From Parerythrobacter jejuensis (GTDB lineage Bacteria > Pseudomonadota > Alphaproteobacteria > Sphingomonadales > Sphingomonadaceae), in assembly GCF_039536765.1 (NCBI RefSeq), contig NZ_BAAAZF010000001.1:1922001-1986000 (forward strand): DNA of 64,000 nucleotides, written 5' to 3'. The notes under the pieces are model-generated. The model searched no databases. It worked only from the letters and a program-made list of their open reading frames with translations, and was not told the DNA's origin. Shown piece after piece: positions 27,708 through 36,885 of this stretch; positions within the stretch are counted from its first letter, which is position 1; the number at the start of each line of letters is the position of its first letter. A program made the position numbers and the translations under genes.

Positions 27708-29172
27708 GGCAGACCCCCATAGCGATGACAGCACTAGCGGGCTGGTAGCGCGCGAGAAGGCAGGCGACAACGCCGAGCCGCTCTCTGTCAGCGCCTTGTC
27801 CCAAATGCTGAAGCGCACGGTGGAGGACCGGTTTGGCTATGTCCGGTTGCGCGGGGAGCTATCCGGGGTGAAACGGGCGGCATCGGGCCATCTCTATTGC
27901 TCACTCAAAGACGAAAAGGCCGTGATCGATGGAGTGATGTGGAAGGGCAATACCCGCCGCCTCGCTTTCGTGCCCGAAGATGGCCTGGAAGTGGTCGCCA
28001 CCGGCAAGCTGACGACATATCCCGGGCGCTCGAAATACCAGATCGTGATGGAAAGCGTGGAGCTTGCAGGTGAGGGAGCGCTGCTTGCGCTGCTTGAGAA
28101 GACTCGCCTGCGGCTGGAGGCCGAGGGGCTGTTTGCCCGCGAGCGCAAACGGCCTTTGCCCTTCCTGCCACGCACGATCGGGGTGGTCACATCGCCAACC
28201 GGCGCGGTAATCCGCGATATCCTGCACCGGCTGGCAGACCGCTTCCCCAGCCACGTGCTGGTGTGGCCGGTGCTGGTGCAGGGCAAGGGGGCAGCGGAGC
28301 AGGTATCGGCGGCCATTCGCGGCTTCGGCGCTATCGGTCCCGGTGGCGCAGCTCCGCGGCCAGACCTGTTGATCGTCGCCCGAGGAGGTGGCTCGATTGA
28401 GGATCTCTGGAGCTTCAACGAGGAAAGTGTGGTGCGCGCGATTGCGGAAAGCCCGATTCCGGTCATCAGCGCAGTCGGGCATGAAACCGATACGACGCTG
28501 GCAGATTATGCTGCCGATCGCCGTGCGCCGACACCCACGGCTGCTGCGGAAATGGCTGTACCGGTGCGCGGGGAGCTGGCGGCGACACTCAATGATTTTG
28601 CTTCGCGCCAACAGCGCGGCGTGCTCCGGCCAATGGCGCTTGGTCGAGAGCGGCTGGAGGCCCGGATCCAGCGCCTGCCGCGGATCGAGGCGCTGTTGCA
28701 GCCACAGGCGCAGAGGCTGGATGAGTTGACCGACAAGTTGCGGCGCGGCTTGCGGGATCGTGTGGGCCATGCGCGAGAGGCGATGCAGCGCGATTCTGCG
28801 CGACTGTCTCCTGCCAGCCTGCGCCTGCGGTTGGAGAAGGCGCAAATCGGCCTCGATAGCCAGCGTCTTGGCCCGCGCATGGTCACAGATCGGCTGATGC
28901 AGGCGAGCGAACGGCTCGCCGGTCTTGCCCGCGTGCATTCCTCGCTCGACCCCAAAGCGCCCCTCACACGCGGCTATGCGCTGGTGCATGATGCAGCAGG
29001 CAATCTGGTCGGTTCGCGCAAGGTTGCTGCCAAGTCCGCGCAGCTCTCGGTCGAGTTTGCTGACGGTGCGCTGGATGTGGTTCCTGGCGCATCGGCACCA
29101 ACTGCTCCCAAGCGGGCAAAGAAAGCAGCCAAAACGCCACCTGCTTCGACGCAAGAAGATTTGTTTGGCTAG
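27706..29172 (+). CDS. xseA: Exodeoxyribonuclease VII large subunit
   Basis: A 488-residue XseA: N-terminal OB domain ([41 protein letters not shown]), the catalytic core with [30 protein letters not shown] and [28 protein letters not shown], then a long coiled coil and an Ala/Lys-rich tail. The nuclease degrades single-stranded DNA. The only reasonable start is the ATG at 27706, overlapping the divergent purD start. xseB is not adjacent. Confidence 0.95.
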   Translation: MADPHSDDSTSGLVAREKAGDNAEPLSVSALSQMLKRTVEDRFGYVRLRGELSGVKRAASGHLYCSLKDEKAVIDGVMWKGNTRRLAFVPEDGLEVVATGKLTTYPGRSKYQIVMESVELAGEGALLALLEKTRLRLEAEGLFARERKRPLPFLPRTIGVVTSPTGAVIRDILHRLADRFPSHVLVWPVLVQGKGAAEQVSAAIRGFGAIGPGGAAPRPDLLIVARGGGSIEDLWSFNEESVVRAIAESPIPVISAVGHETDTTLADYAADRRAPTPTAAAEMAVPVRGELAATLNDFASRQQRGVLRPMALGRERLEARIQRLPRIEALLQPQAQRLDELTDKLRRGLRDRVGHAREAMQRDSARLSPASLRLRLEKAQIGLDSQRLGPRMVTDRLMQASERLAGLARVHSSLDPKAPLTRGYALVHDAAGNLVGSRKVAAKSAQLSVEFADGALDVVPGASAPTAPKRAKKAAKTPPASTQEDLFG

Positions 29173-29196
29173 GGCGTGCCTGCTAAGGGCTTGGCC

Positions 29197-29400
29197 ATGC
29201 TAATGTCTTCCCGAGATGAGCCGGCCAAGTTGCAATATGGCCCCAATGATTTTCGCGTGCTGCGCGCCGGGCGATTTGTCCATTGCGCGGTTAGCGGCGA
29301 GCCAATCCTGCTCGAGGATTTGCGCTATTGGAGTGCGGAATTGCAGGAGCCCTACGCCAGCGCAGAGCACGCAACCCGACGATTGACCGGAGAAGCATGA
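29197..29400 (+). CDS. DUF2093 family protein
   Basis: A 67-residue protein with the DUF2093 pattern: AKLQYGPNDFRVLRAGRFVHCAVSGEPILLEDLRYWSAELQEPY. The family is small, restricted to alphaproteobacteria and of unknown function; the single Cys in VHCAVSG is conserved as far as I recall. AAGGG lies about nine bases before the ATG at 29197; an ATG at 29203 is also possible. It overlaps the LytM peptidase gene (ATGA). Confidence 0.8.
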   Translation: MLMSSRDEPAKLQYGPNDFRVLRAGRFVHCAVSGEPILLEDLRYWSAELQEPYASAEHATRRLTGEA

Positions 29401-30356
29401 TGGCCTTGCCTTGGGATCGCTGGGCAATCGGAGGCGCCGTGATGGCTCTCGCTGCCAGTTGCAATCCGGTTGCGCTGGAAAGCAGTGGCGCCATCGCGGC
29501 TGAAACTGCCCAGCCGGCTGCAGCGCCAACCGAAGCCTCGGTTCCGGCGGGGTCGACCACCATTCTTGCGCAAAGTGTTCCCGAACCAACAGGGCCGTCG
29601 AATTTCGAGGTCGAGGGTGAATTGGAGCAAGGCGGCTGGATTCGCGGCCAGGCCCCTGCCGGTGCATTCCGCGCCAGGTTGGGCGGCCGCGCGCTCGAGC
29701 TTGATAGCGAAGGACGGTTCTTTGCCGCTTTTGACCGCGACGCAGGCCGTTCGACCCAGCTGATTGCCGACCTGCGCGATGGCAGCACGGTGACAGCGGA
29801 TCTGGCGATCTCCCCACGGTCGTGGAATATCGAAAGGGTCAATGTTGCACGCCGTAGCGGTGGGCCGAGCGCGGCATTCTGGAAGCGGCGAAAGCCCGAG
29901 CTTGACCAGATCAATGCCGCACGCAGTGTCAATGCGGACAGTGACGGTTGGCGCCAGGATTTCGTATGGCCTGTTAAGGGTCGGATTTCGGGCCGGTTTG
30001 GCTCCCAGCGCATATATCGCGGGGAGCCAGGCAGCTATCATTCCGGCATCGATATCGCGACCGGGGCAAGCGGCACGCCGTTTGTTGCGCCTGCTGACGG
30101 GGTCGTTACGCTGGCCACTCCGCGCCCGTTCTCGCTTGAGGGATACCTGTTGATCATTGATCACGGCCAGGGCCTCAACAGTGCCTTCCTGCATATGTCC
30201 AAGATCGCAGTTGGAGTGGGAGAAACCGTGCGGCGCGGGCAGTATATCGGCAATATCGGCTCTTCGGGCCGTGCCACTGGCCCGCATCTTCATTGGAGCA
30301 TCAAGTGGCGCGATACCCGGCTCGATCCGTTGTTGTTCACTGGCCCGATGAACTGA
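29397..30356 (+). CDS. M23/LytM-domain peptidase, exported
   Basis: A 319-residue envelope protein. Residues 1-25 resemble a signal (GGAVMALAASCNP), possibly a lipoprotein. A proline/alanine linker and a beta-domain lead to a C-terminal LytM domain with zinc motif YHSGIDIA (H, D) and GPHLHW (HxH), plus FVWPVKGRISGRFG. These domains hydrolyse peptidoglycan cross-links or activate amidases; the zinc residues look intact, so activity is likely. GGAG precedes the ATG at 29397. Confidence 0.88.
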   Translation: MMALPWDRWAIGGAVMALAASCNPVALESSGAIAAETAQPAAAPTEASVPAGSTTILAQSVPEPTGPSNFEVEGELEQGGWIRGQAPAGAFRARLGGRALELDSEGRFFAAFDRDAGRSTQLIADLRDGSTVTADLAISPRSWNIERVNVARRSGGPSAAFWKRRKPELDQINAARSVNADSDGWRQDFVWPVKGRISGRFGSQRIYRGEPGSYHSGIDIATGASGTPFVAPADGVVTLATPRPFSLEGYLLIIDHGQGLNSAFLHMSKIAVGVGETVRRGQYIGNIGSSGRATGPHLHWSIKWRDTRLDPLLFTGPMN

Positions 30357-30372
30357 GCGGCGGAACTCTGCC

Positions 30373-31347
30373 ATGATCCGCAGGCTGATCCTGCTGGCGT
30401 TTGTATGTTTGCTTCTTGCGCCCGGCACCTGGATCCGGACCCAGCTGCCCGCCCCCAATCTTGATGCGGGCATCGAGATCACCCGGTTGCCGGTTGACGA
30501 CCGGCGCGTCGGCGCACTGGATATGACGGGTATATGGCAACTGGTAAGCGAGAACGACCTGTTCGGCAGCTATTCGGGCCTGGTGTCACTTGGTGGCGCC
30601 GAGTTTCTGGCGGCGAGCGACACCGGCAACATGCTGCGATTTGCGCTGACACAGGCTGGCGTCTCGATTGTGACGCAGGGGCGCTATGGCGCGGAAAGAG
30701 GGCCGCAGGACAAGTTTGCCGTTGATATCGAGGCGCTGACGCGGGACGAGGCCAGCGGCCGGATCTGGGCAGCATATGAGGGGCTCAACCTGATCGAGCG
30801 TCGTGACCGCGGACTGGCCGATCCACTGGCTGTGAGGCCTGCTGCAATGGCAGAGTGGCGCGGCAATAGCGGCCCAGAGGCCATGACCCGCCTTGTCGAT
30901 GGACGGTTCATCGTGGTCGGGGAAGGCACACAGGGCTGGATGGGCGAAGATTTCCCGGCGCTGCTTTGGCCCGGCGATCCGGTTGAAAGCGATGATCCGC
31001 TCGCCTTCACGCTAAAGACGCCAGAGGGTTATCGGCCGACCGATATGGCCGTCTTGCCTGATGGCCGGGTGCTGATTCTGCTGCGCAAGCTGGTCATTGG
31101 TCTGCCGCCCCGTTTTGAGTCCGGGCTGATGGTGGCAGACCCGCGCCAAATCACGGCGGATGGAATGTGGACGGGGACGTTGCTTGCAGAGTTTGCCGCG
31201 CCATTTCCCACCGACAATTACGAAGGCCTGGCGATTGTGCCGACAGATCGATTCCCGGTCACGCTCGCGATCATCTCGGACGATAACGGTGTGCGATATC
31301 AACGCACCTTGTTGGCGCGGTTCCAGTGGGATGGCCGCGCGCCCTGA
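30373..31347 (+). CDS. Esterase-like phytase-family protein, exported
   Basis: A 324-residue protein with an N-terminal signal (IRRLILLAFVCLLLAPG). The remainder is a beta-propeller-type region with SENDLFGSYSGLVSL, FLAASDTGNMLRF, ALTRDEASGRIWAAYE and a C-terminal NYEGLAIVPTD ... IISDDNG that match the 'esterase-like activity of phytase' family. The substrate is unknown. It starts 16 bases after the LytM gene, so both probably form a unit with DUF2093. Confidence 0.8.
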   Translation: MIRRLILLAFVCLLLAPGTWIRTQLPAPNLDAGIEITRLPVDDRRVGALDMTGIWQLVSENDLFGSYSGLVSLGGAEFLAASDTGNMLRFALTQAGVSIVTQGRYGAERGPQDKFAVDIEALTRDEASGRIWAAYEGLNLIERRDRGLADPLAVRPAAMAEWRGNSGPEAMTRLVDGRFIVVGEGTQGWMGEDFPALLWPGDPVESDDPLAFTLKTPEGYRPTDMAVLPDGRVLILLRKLVIGLPPRFESGLMVADPRQITADGMWTGTLLAEFAAPFPTDNYEGLAIVPTDRFPVTLAIISDDNGVRYQRTLLARFQWDGRAP

Positions 31348-31360
31348 GCCGGCGCACAGC

Positions 31361-31391
31361 AAAAGGCGCGCAGGTTGCCCCGCGCGCCTTT
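31361..31391. terminator. Bidirectional terminator between the phytase-like gene and rpmB
   Basis: AAAGGCGCGC at 31362-31371 pairs perfectly with GCGCGCCTTT at 31382-31391 around a 10-base loop. It lies between two convergent genes and gives short U-runs both ways. Confidence 0.75.
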
Positions 31392-31422
31392 GCAATCATT
31401 ATATGGCCAAAGGGCCGGTCGG

Positions 31423-31722
31423 TCAGGCCGCAGCAGTTTCTGCAGCGACGACTTTCTTCAGCTCACGCTTCACCTTGAGGGCGTTGGCAGAGAGCTTGTC
31501 GTCCTTGGTCTTGAGCAGCCAGTTGTCGAGGCCACCATTATGCTCGACCGAACGCAGGCCGTTGGTCGAGACACGGAACTTGAAGCTGCGATCGAGCTTC
31601 TCGCTCAGCAGGGTGACATTCTGAAGGTTCGGCAAGAACACACGCTTGGTCTTGTTATTGGCGTGGCTCACGTTGTGGCCGACCTGGCGACCTTTGCCGG
31701 TCAGTTCGCAGATGCGCGACAT
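31423..31722 (-). CDS. rpmB: 50S ribosomal protein L28
   Basis: A 99-residue L28: [41 protein letters not shown] and [19 protein letters not shown]. The C-terminal Ala/Glu tail is usual for alphaproteobacteria. The ATG at 31722 is the family start; the longer frame to 31812 is not supported. It is a single-gene unit ending at a terminator. Confidence 0.96.
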   Translation of the reverse strand: MSRICELTGKGRQVGHNVSHANNKTKRVFLPNLQNVTLLSEKLDRSFKFRVSTNGLRSVEHNGGLDNWLLKTKDDKLSANALKVKRELKKVVAAETAAA

Positions 31723-31841
31723 GGTTCGTCTCTTCTCGTAAAATCGGTCTAATGCCGGGAAAGGCGCGCGCATAACGGTGATGGGCCGAATCGTCAACAC
31801 GAGTCTGGCCATTCGCGCTCTGCGAAGGTAGCGCCGGAGCG

Positions 31842-32297
31842 ATGACCAAATGGCCTCTTCCCGACCCGATGCGCCGTGCGCTGGAGGAAGCGCGCGCCGC
31901 GGCCGAGGCTGGCGAAGTGCCGATCGGGGCTGTCGTGGTCAAGGGGGACGAGGTGATCGCCGCTGCGCATAATTCACCCCGGACCAACCATGACCCGACC
32001 GCTCACGCCGAAATCGCCGTGATTCGCGCTGCGGCGAGGGTGCTGGGGCAGGAGCGGCTCGAAGATTGTGATCTATGGGTCACCTTGGAGCCCTGCGCGA
32101 TGTGCGCTGGTGCCATCAGCCACGCGCGGATCGCGCGGCTCTATTACGCCGCCAGTGACCCGAAAGGCGGCGCGGTAGAGCATGGGGCGAAGGTTTTCGA
32201 GCACAAGCAATGCCTGCATGCGCCCGAGGTGTATACGGGGATGGGGGAAGGCGAAGCGGCGAATATGCTACGCGGATTCTTTCAAGAGCGCCGCTGA
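31842..32297 (+). CDS. tadA: tRNA-specific adenosine deaminase
   Basis: A 151-residue deaminase converting A34 to inosine in tRNA-Arg(ACG). Zinc and catalytic residues are intact: H55-A56-E57 (TAHAEIAVI) and C85/C88 (EPCAMCAG). The region [21 protein letters not shown] matches TadA rather than cytidine deaminase. Its last 30 bases overlap the convergent STAS-like gene. Confidence 0.94.
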   Translation: MTKWPLPDPMRRALEEARAAAEAGEVPIGAVVVKGDEVIAAAHNSPRTNHDPTAHAEIAVIRAAARVLGQERLEDCDLWVTLEPCAMCAGAISHARIARLYYAASDPKGGAVEHGAKVFEHKQCLHAPEVYTGMGEGEAANMLRGFFQERR

Positions 32298-33050
32298 TTC
32301 TTTTTCTTCAAGCCACGCTATCGCTTCGCGCTTCTCATCAGGTTCGAATGCTTTTATCTCGGCATTTACAAAATGCCTGGTGAACTCAGCGTAATTTCGC
32401 ACCCAGCGCGGGCCACCGACGATGGCGTACCGTTCCAGCTTGCGCGCGATATCAAGCTTGCCGGCCAGCACATCCTTACTGAACAGGCGGTCGACATCGA
32501 ATCCGTGCCAATTGCGGATGATGAGCAGGAGACGGTTGCAGTCCGGATTCTCAAGACGAGCTCTCACCATGGCGATTCCGCGTTCCGATTCCTCGCGATC
32601 CAGTCTGCCCGACAGCTCGAAGGCTGCGATCTCGGACTTGCCAAGATCGAGTTCCTTGACGGCACCGGCATGGGGGCCTTCACTCTCTTCCAGCACCCAC
32701 GCGCGGGCGGCGCCGGCTTCGTCCTCGTCATAGACTTCATATACGACGCCAGGGAGAAGTGCGCTTTCGAATCGCGCCCCTGTCCGCACCCACGCCTCGT
32801 CCGAGACGACAGCAATCCGGTCCAACCGATAGATGAACTTCATCAGGGTCGGCATGTGTTTGAATTCGACTCCTAGGGCGGGCCACGTGAAGTCGGATAT
32901 CGCCGTGACATCGATAAGCAGATGGCTACCGGCAGAAGCCTCTGTGCTTTCGCTGGCGAATTCGACGAGACGTTCGGCATCGGCCTGGTTAAACTGGTCG
33001 GACACCACAATGTGGTAGGCCTTGTCAGAGATTTTTTCGATTTTGATCAT
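32268..33050 (-). CDS. Tandem STAS/SpoIIAA-like protein
   Basis: A 260-residue cytoplasmic protein made of two similar halves. Each starts with a strand-helix unit (KISDKAYHIVVSDQFNQADAERLVEF and LGKSEIAAFELSGRLDREESERGI) and holds a DVTAISDFTWPALGVE or NWHGFDVDRLFSKD segment, typical of SpoIIAA-like (DUF3478) domains. These lipid-binding-like domains have no firm role. It overlaps tadA tail to tail. Confidence 0.78.
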   Translation of the reverse strand: MIKIEKISDKAYHIVVSDQFNQADAERLVEFASESTEASAGSHLLIDVTAISDFTWPALGVEFKHMPTLMKFIYRLDRIAVVSDEAWVRTGARFESALLPGVVYEVYDEDEAGAARAWVLEESEGPHAGAVKELDLGKSEIAAFELSGRLDREESERGIAMVRARLENPDCNRLLLIIRNWHGFDVDRLFSKDVLAGKLDIARKLERYAIVGGPRWVRNYAEFTRHFVNAEIKAFEPDEKREAIAWLEEKESAALLKESA

Positions 33051-33107
33051 GCTCGAAGCCTATCGGCTCGGCAAACAGCGCGCCTTGATATCGATCAATT
33101 ACGGCGT

Positions 33108-33812
33108 TCAGAGACCTCGCCAGATCTTGGCAAGTGCATTATCTCTCGCGCCCATCTGTCTTGGCTTGCAGCGGGTCGGCATGAAATCCTTGCCATAGCA
33201 AAGCCGCAGCTCTTGCAGCCAGCCGCGCTGGTTGAGCTTTATGCCGACATGTTCAGGCCGCCAGTGCTTGCCATTAGCGCTGGCGAAAGCGCGTCGAATA
33301 TCACCAGCGGTGAGATTGTCCTGGCGAGAAATCCGATCATAGTCTGGGAAACGCAGGCTGTCGTAAAGGATACGCGTCACTTTGAAGTAGGTCTCCGGCT
33401 TTCGGCTCATGCAGCTGCCGTGCTTGGTCCATTGACGCGCCATCAGGCTTGGGGAGGGCATCATGCACAAATTGCGTTTCGCTTCGGGAACGGTCACGCG
33501 CTGTGCCGTGCGGCAATATTGTGGCCAGGTCGAACGGCCATCCGGCCACAGGCCATGCACGATAAGGCCGAAGCGGCCCGTCCGGCCCGAGCATTGGGTT
33601 GCATCGCGTCGCGAAGACTGGCGGTTGCGGCAGAACTCGGGCGACCAGCTCAGTGCCAGCGTATAGCCGGTGACCGGCAATTGCCGGGTCGGGCTATCAG
33701 CGCGCTGCTCTGGCACCAGCAGGTTTTGCGGCACTCTGCACTGATAGGATTGGGCAAGCGCCGATGCTGGCAGCGCCAATGCAGCCAAGCCGAAGATCAA
33801 TCGGCGAATCAA
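33108..33812 (-). CDS. Ribonuclease T2 family protein, exported
   Basis: A 234-residue protein with a signal peptide ending ALAQ near residue 21. The T2 active-site region CAS I is intact (FGLIVHGLWPDG, H86). CAS II reads RQWTKHGSC with K130 and H131 kept, but the usual His-Glu before the Trp is Arg-Gln. Several cysteines suggest disulfides in the periplasm. The start is a TTG at 33812 overlapping the nadC stop (TTGA), which explains why it is easy to misplace. Confidence 0.85.
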   Translation of the reverse strand: MIRRLIFGLAALALPASALAQSYQCRVPQNLLVPEQRADSPTRQLPVTGYTLALSWSPEFCRNRQSSRRDATQCSGRTGRFGLIVHGLWPDGRSTWPQYCRTAQRVTVPEAKRNLCMMPSPSLMARQWTKHGSCMSRKPETYFKVTRILYDSLRFPDYDRISRQDNLTAGDIRRAFASANGKHWRPEHVGIKLNQRGWLQELRLCYGKDFMPTRCKPRQMGARDNALAKIWRGL

Positions 33813-34669
33813 AGCGGCGTGAAGTCCAGGCCGATGTCCGCAGCGGGGGCGCTTTGGGTCAGACGGCCGACAGAGACATAGTCGACCCCTGTGGCTGCCT
33901 TGGCCTTGATTGTATCCAGGTTGATGCCGCCGCTGGCTTCGGTAGGCACGCGACCTGCGACCAGTGCTACGGCCTCTCGCAAGGTTTCAGGCTCCATATT
34001 GTCCAGCAGCAGCCGGGTTGCACCGGCTTGCAGCGCAGGCTCGATCTGGTCGGTCCGGTCGACTTCGCAAATGATGTCTTGCACGCCGGCTTCGACGGCA
34101 CGGCTGACAGCCGCTCCGACAGACCCGGCGACCAGAACGTGGTTGTCCTTGATCATGGCGGCGTCCCACAATCCCATCCGGTGATTGCTCGCCCCGCCCA
34201 TGCGAACGGCGTACTTTTCCAGGTGACGCAGGCCGGGAATAGTCTTGCGGGTATCGAGCAAAGTGCAATCGGGATTGTCCATCGCGTCGACATATTCGCG
34301 TACCATGCTGGCGATGCCGGACAGGTGTTGGACAGTATTGAGCGCGCTGCGCTCTGCCGTCAGCATGGCGCGGGCATTGCCGGACAGGCGCATCAGGTCG
34401 GTACCCGGAGCAACTTGCGCGCCTTCCGTCACCAGCAGGTCGATTTGCATATCGGGATCGAGTGCGCGGAAGAACTCAGCTGCCACTGGCAATCCGGCAA
34501 CCGTAATCGGATCGCGGCTATCCATGACACCGGTAAACTTCGCGTCAGCCGGAATAACGCTCTCGGCAGTGACATCGCGGCCGCCACCGGGAAGGCCATG
34601 ACCCAGATCTTCCGCGAGGGTTTCGCGCACAAATGTATCGATATCGAAGCCTGAAAGCGTGAGTGCCAT
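33809..34669 (-). CDS. nadC: Nicotinate-nucleotide pyrophosphorylase (carboxylating)
   Basis: A 286-residue quinolinate phosphoribosyltransferase of NAD synthesis. Diagnostic segments: AEDLGHGLPGGGRDVTAE, RSALNTVQHLSGIAS, DTRKTIPGLRHLEKYAVRMGGASNHRMGL, MIKDNHV and the C-terminal barrel with EASGGINLDTI and VDYVSVGRLTQS. The ATG at 34669 is preferred over a GTG two codons upstream. It is followed by the RNase T2 gene with a four-base overlap. Confidence 0.95.
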   Translation of the reverse strand: MALTLSGFDIDTFVRETLAEDLGHGLPGGGRDVTAESVIPADAKFTGVMDSRDPITVAGLPVAAEFFRALDPDMQIDLLVTEGAQVAPGTDLMRLSGNARAMLTAERSALNTVQHLSGIASMVREYVDAMDNPDCTLLDTRKTIPGLRHLEKYAVRMGGASNHRMGLWDAAMIKDNHVLVAGSVGAAVSRAVEAGVQDIICEVDRTDQIEPALQAGATRLLLDNMEPETLREAVALVAGRVPTEASGGINLDTIKAKAATGVDYVSVGRLTQSAPAADIGLDFTPL

Positions 34670-34781
34670 AGGCACTCAATAGACTGACAGGCGGCGTCCG
34701 CAAGGGTGGCGACTGCCCAAGGGCCGAAGCTTTTCCGGTAGAATTATGCGCGAGCTTTAGAGCAGTCCAGGCCCGTCTGCA

Positions 34782-35579
34782 TCAGTGGACGAACCGCGCG
34801 ACCACATCGCGATAGCTGCGACTGACTTTCACTTCGGCACCCGAATCCAGCACAAGGAAGCACTCGCCATTGGTATGCGGCTTTACCTGGCGGACCTGGT
34901 TCAGATTGACGATGGTCGAGCGATGGACGCGCTGGAAATGGCGCGGATCCAGGCGGCGCTCCAGGTCCTTCATCGTTTCGCGCAGGATAAGCGAATTGTC
35001 GCCGGTATAAATGCACATGTAGTCGCCGGCGGCTTCGATATGCTCGATAGAATCGACCTCGACCCGGAATATCTGGCCGCGGTCCTTCACGTTGATCAGC
35101 TTCTCGAAGCGTTCGGTTGCCTCGCCTTCGGTTTCCTGGAATTCTTCCGCAGCTGCCGGTGCGACTTCGGCCAGAACATTTTTCAGCTTGTCGGCCTCTT
35201 CGGAACTGCGTTTCTCGGCCAATCGCTGGCGCACCCGCTCGATGGTGTCGGCCAGTTTGTCCTCATCCACCGGTTTCATCAGGTAATTGACCGCATTGGC
35301 CTCGAAGGCCCGGATCGCATGTTCCTGGAATGCGGTCACGAATACGATCAAAGGCGGCTCGATCTCCATCACACCTTTGACGACGGAGAATCCGTCGAAG
35401 CCGGGCATCTGGATGTCGAGGAATACCAGGTCGGGCTTTTCGGTCTTGATCTTGCGAATCGCTTCGCGCCCGTTCGAGCAGGTGTCGATAATCTCGACAT
35501 CCTCGAACGGCTCAAGCCGCAATTGCAGGCCCTGAATGGCCAGTTTTTCGTCGTCGACGAGGATTGTTCGGATGGTCAT
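34782..35579 (-). CDS. LytTR-family response regulator
   Basis: A 265-residue regulator with a receiver (D9/D10, phosphoacceptor D55 in VFLDIQMPG, T83-region FVTAF and YLMKP lysine) and a C-terminal LytTR domain (INVKDRGQIFRVEVDSIEHIEAAGDYMCIYT, HFQRVHRSTIVNLNQV). A Glu/Ala-rich linker joins them. It lies three bases behind its LytS-type kinase and is the second such pair in the window. Confidence 0.93.
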   Translation of the reverse strand: MTIRTILVDDEKLAIQGLQLRLEPFEDVEIIDTCSNGREAIRKIKTEKPDLVFLDIQMPGFDGFSVVKGVMEIEPPLIVFVTAFQEHAIRAFEANAVNYLMKPVDEDKLADTIERVRQRLAEKRSSEEADKLKNVLAEVAPAAAEEFQETEGEATERFEKLINVKDRGQIFRVEVDSIEHIEAAGDYMCIYTGDNSLILRETMKDLERRLDPRHFQRVHRSTIVNLNQVRQVKPHTNGECFLVLDSGAEVKVSRSYRDVVARFVH

Positions 35580-35582
35580 GGG

Positions 35583-36791
35583 TCAGCTTCCGGTGGCGCG
35601 ATGCGCCGCTAGCGATTCCACATTGTCGGGGAGCGTGGCTGAGGGGTCAGCCGGGGCCGTGGGGGATGCGGCCAACTCGCCGCCCTGCGACGCGGTTTCG
35701 TGGGGGATTTCGATGATCACGGTAAAGCCGCCATCATCGGGCGTGCGGATTTCGAACAGATGGTCCTCTCCATAGGCTTGTGCAAGCCGGTCGCGAATAT
35801 TCGCCAGGCCGACGCCGGTCGAAACCGGTTCACCGGTCAGCACTGCAGGGAGGCTGGCCCGCGTTTGGGGGCTTTGCAATCCTGGCCCGGTATCGGAAAC
35901 GACAATGCGCAGCTTCTGTCCGACGAGTTGCGCTGAAAGCGTAATCCGGGCCCCTTCTTCCTGCTGCGAAACGGCATATTTGATCGCGTTTTCGATCAGC
36001 GGTTGCAGAAGGAGCGACGGAAGGCAGGCCTTGGCAGCCTCTTCCGACACGTCAAATTCGGTCCGCAAACGCTCCTCGAACCGCATCCGTTCGATATCGA
36101 GGTAGAGCTTCAGCGTCTCGACCTCTTGCGCAACTGTCACCTTACCGCCCGGCTCGCTAATCAGCGTGTGCCTGAGAAACCCGGACAGGCGAGTCAGCAT
36201 GGCATTGGCAGGTTCGGTCTGCTTAAGCAGAACCAGGGTGCTGATCGAATTGAGAGTATTGAAGAGGAAATGCGGATTGAGCTGGTAGCGCAGCATCGCC
36301 AGCTGAGCGCTGGTGGCTTGTAGCTCCAGCCGTTCCAGCCGGTCCGCCTGCTCTTCCACCTGAAGGAAGAAATTGATCGCGTAATAGAGCCCGGTCCAGG
36401 CCCCCAAGAGCGAGAAATCGAAGAACAGATAAAGCAGGACGAGCTGGGTCAGCGTGTTTTCGCGATCCGAGAAATAGAGCCCGACAACCCATGCCTCGAT
36501 CAAGGCATAAATGCCCACGGCCACCGCAAGCACCCCCGCTGTTGCCCCCCAGGTAAACAATGGGGGTCGATTGATCAGCTGGCGATAGATGACAGACAGG
36601 ACCAGGCTGATCGAAAAGCCGGTAATGCCGACAATCAGCATCAGGATAATGTAAGATGCGCTCTGGCCGTTGGAGATGCCTTGGATAGAGCGCAGCACCA
36701 TTGCGCCTGCCCAACCCACAAATTGCAGGTTCCAGAAGGCACGCGACTTGTTCTCGAAGAACGGGGTAGGGCGGAAGGGCAGCACAGCCAT
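35583..36791 (-). CDS. LytS-type sensor histidine kinase
   Basis: A 402-residue kinase with four to five N-terminal membrane helices (residues ~22-145), a short coiled linker and the His_kinase domain: LRYQLNPHFLFNTLNS with phospho-histidine H174. The HATPase part has QPLIENAIKYAV (N box), VVSDTGPGL (G1) and STGVGLANIRDRL (G2). The C-terminal ~40 residues are Ala/Pro-rich. It signals to the LytTR regulator just downstream. The membrane part has no recognisable ligand domain. Confidence 0.93.
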   Translation of the reverse strand: MAVLPFRPTPFFENKSRAFWNLQFVGWAGAMVLRSIQGISNGQSASYIILMLIVGITGFSISLVLSVIYRQLINRPPLFTWGATAGVLAVAVGIYALIEAWVVGLYFSDRENTLTQLVLLYLFFDFSLLGAWTGLYYAINFFLQVEEQADRLERLELQATSAQLAMLRYQLNPHFLFNTLNSISTLVLLKQTEPANAMLTRLSGFLRHTLISEPGGKVTVAQEVETLKLYLDIERMRFEERLRTEFDVSEEAAKACLPSLLLQPLIENAIKYAVSQQEEGARITLSAQLVGQKLRIVVSDTGPGLQSPQTRASLPAVLTGEPVSTGVGLANIRDRLAQAYGEDHLFEIRTPDDGGFTVIIEIPHETASQGGELAASPTAPADPSATLPDNVESLAAHRATGS

Positions 36792-36885
36792 AGCTGGGGA
36801 CTCTAGCTTATTGTGACGTAAACGTCAGATGTTTTGCGAAAAGGGCTATTTTCGGCTAATTGGCGACTCATAGGGAGAGTTACTG

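Noticed and set aside
27901-29154. Long minus-strand open frame of 417 codons
   Set aside because: Antisense to xseA, which has all expected motifs. High-GC codon use creates long antisense frames, and this one has no family signature.
29352-30482. Long minus-strand open frame of 376 codons
   Set aside because: Antisense to the LytM peptidase gene; no ribosome site or domain.
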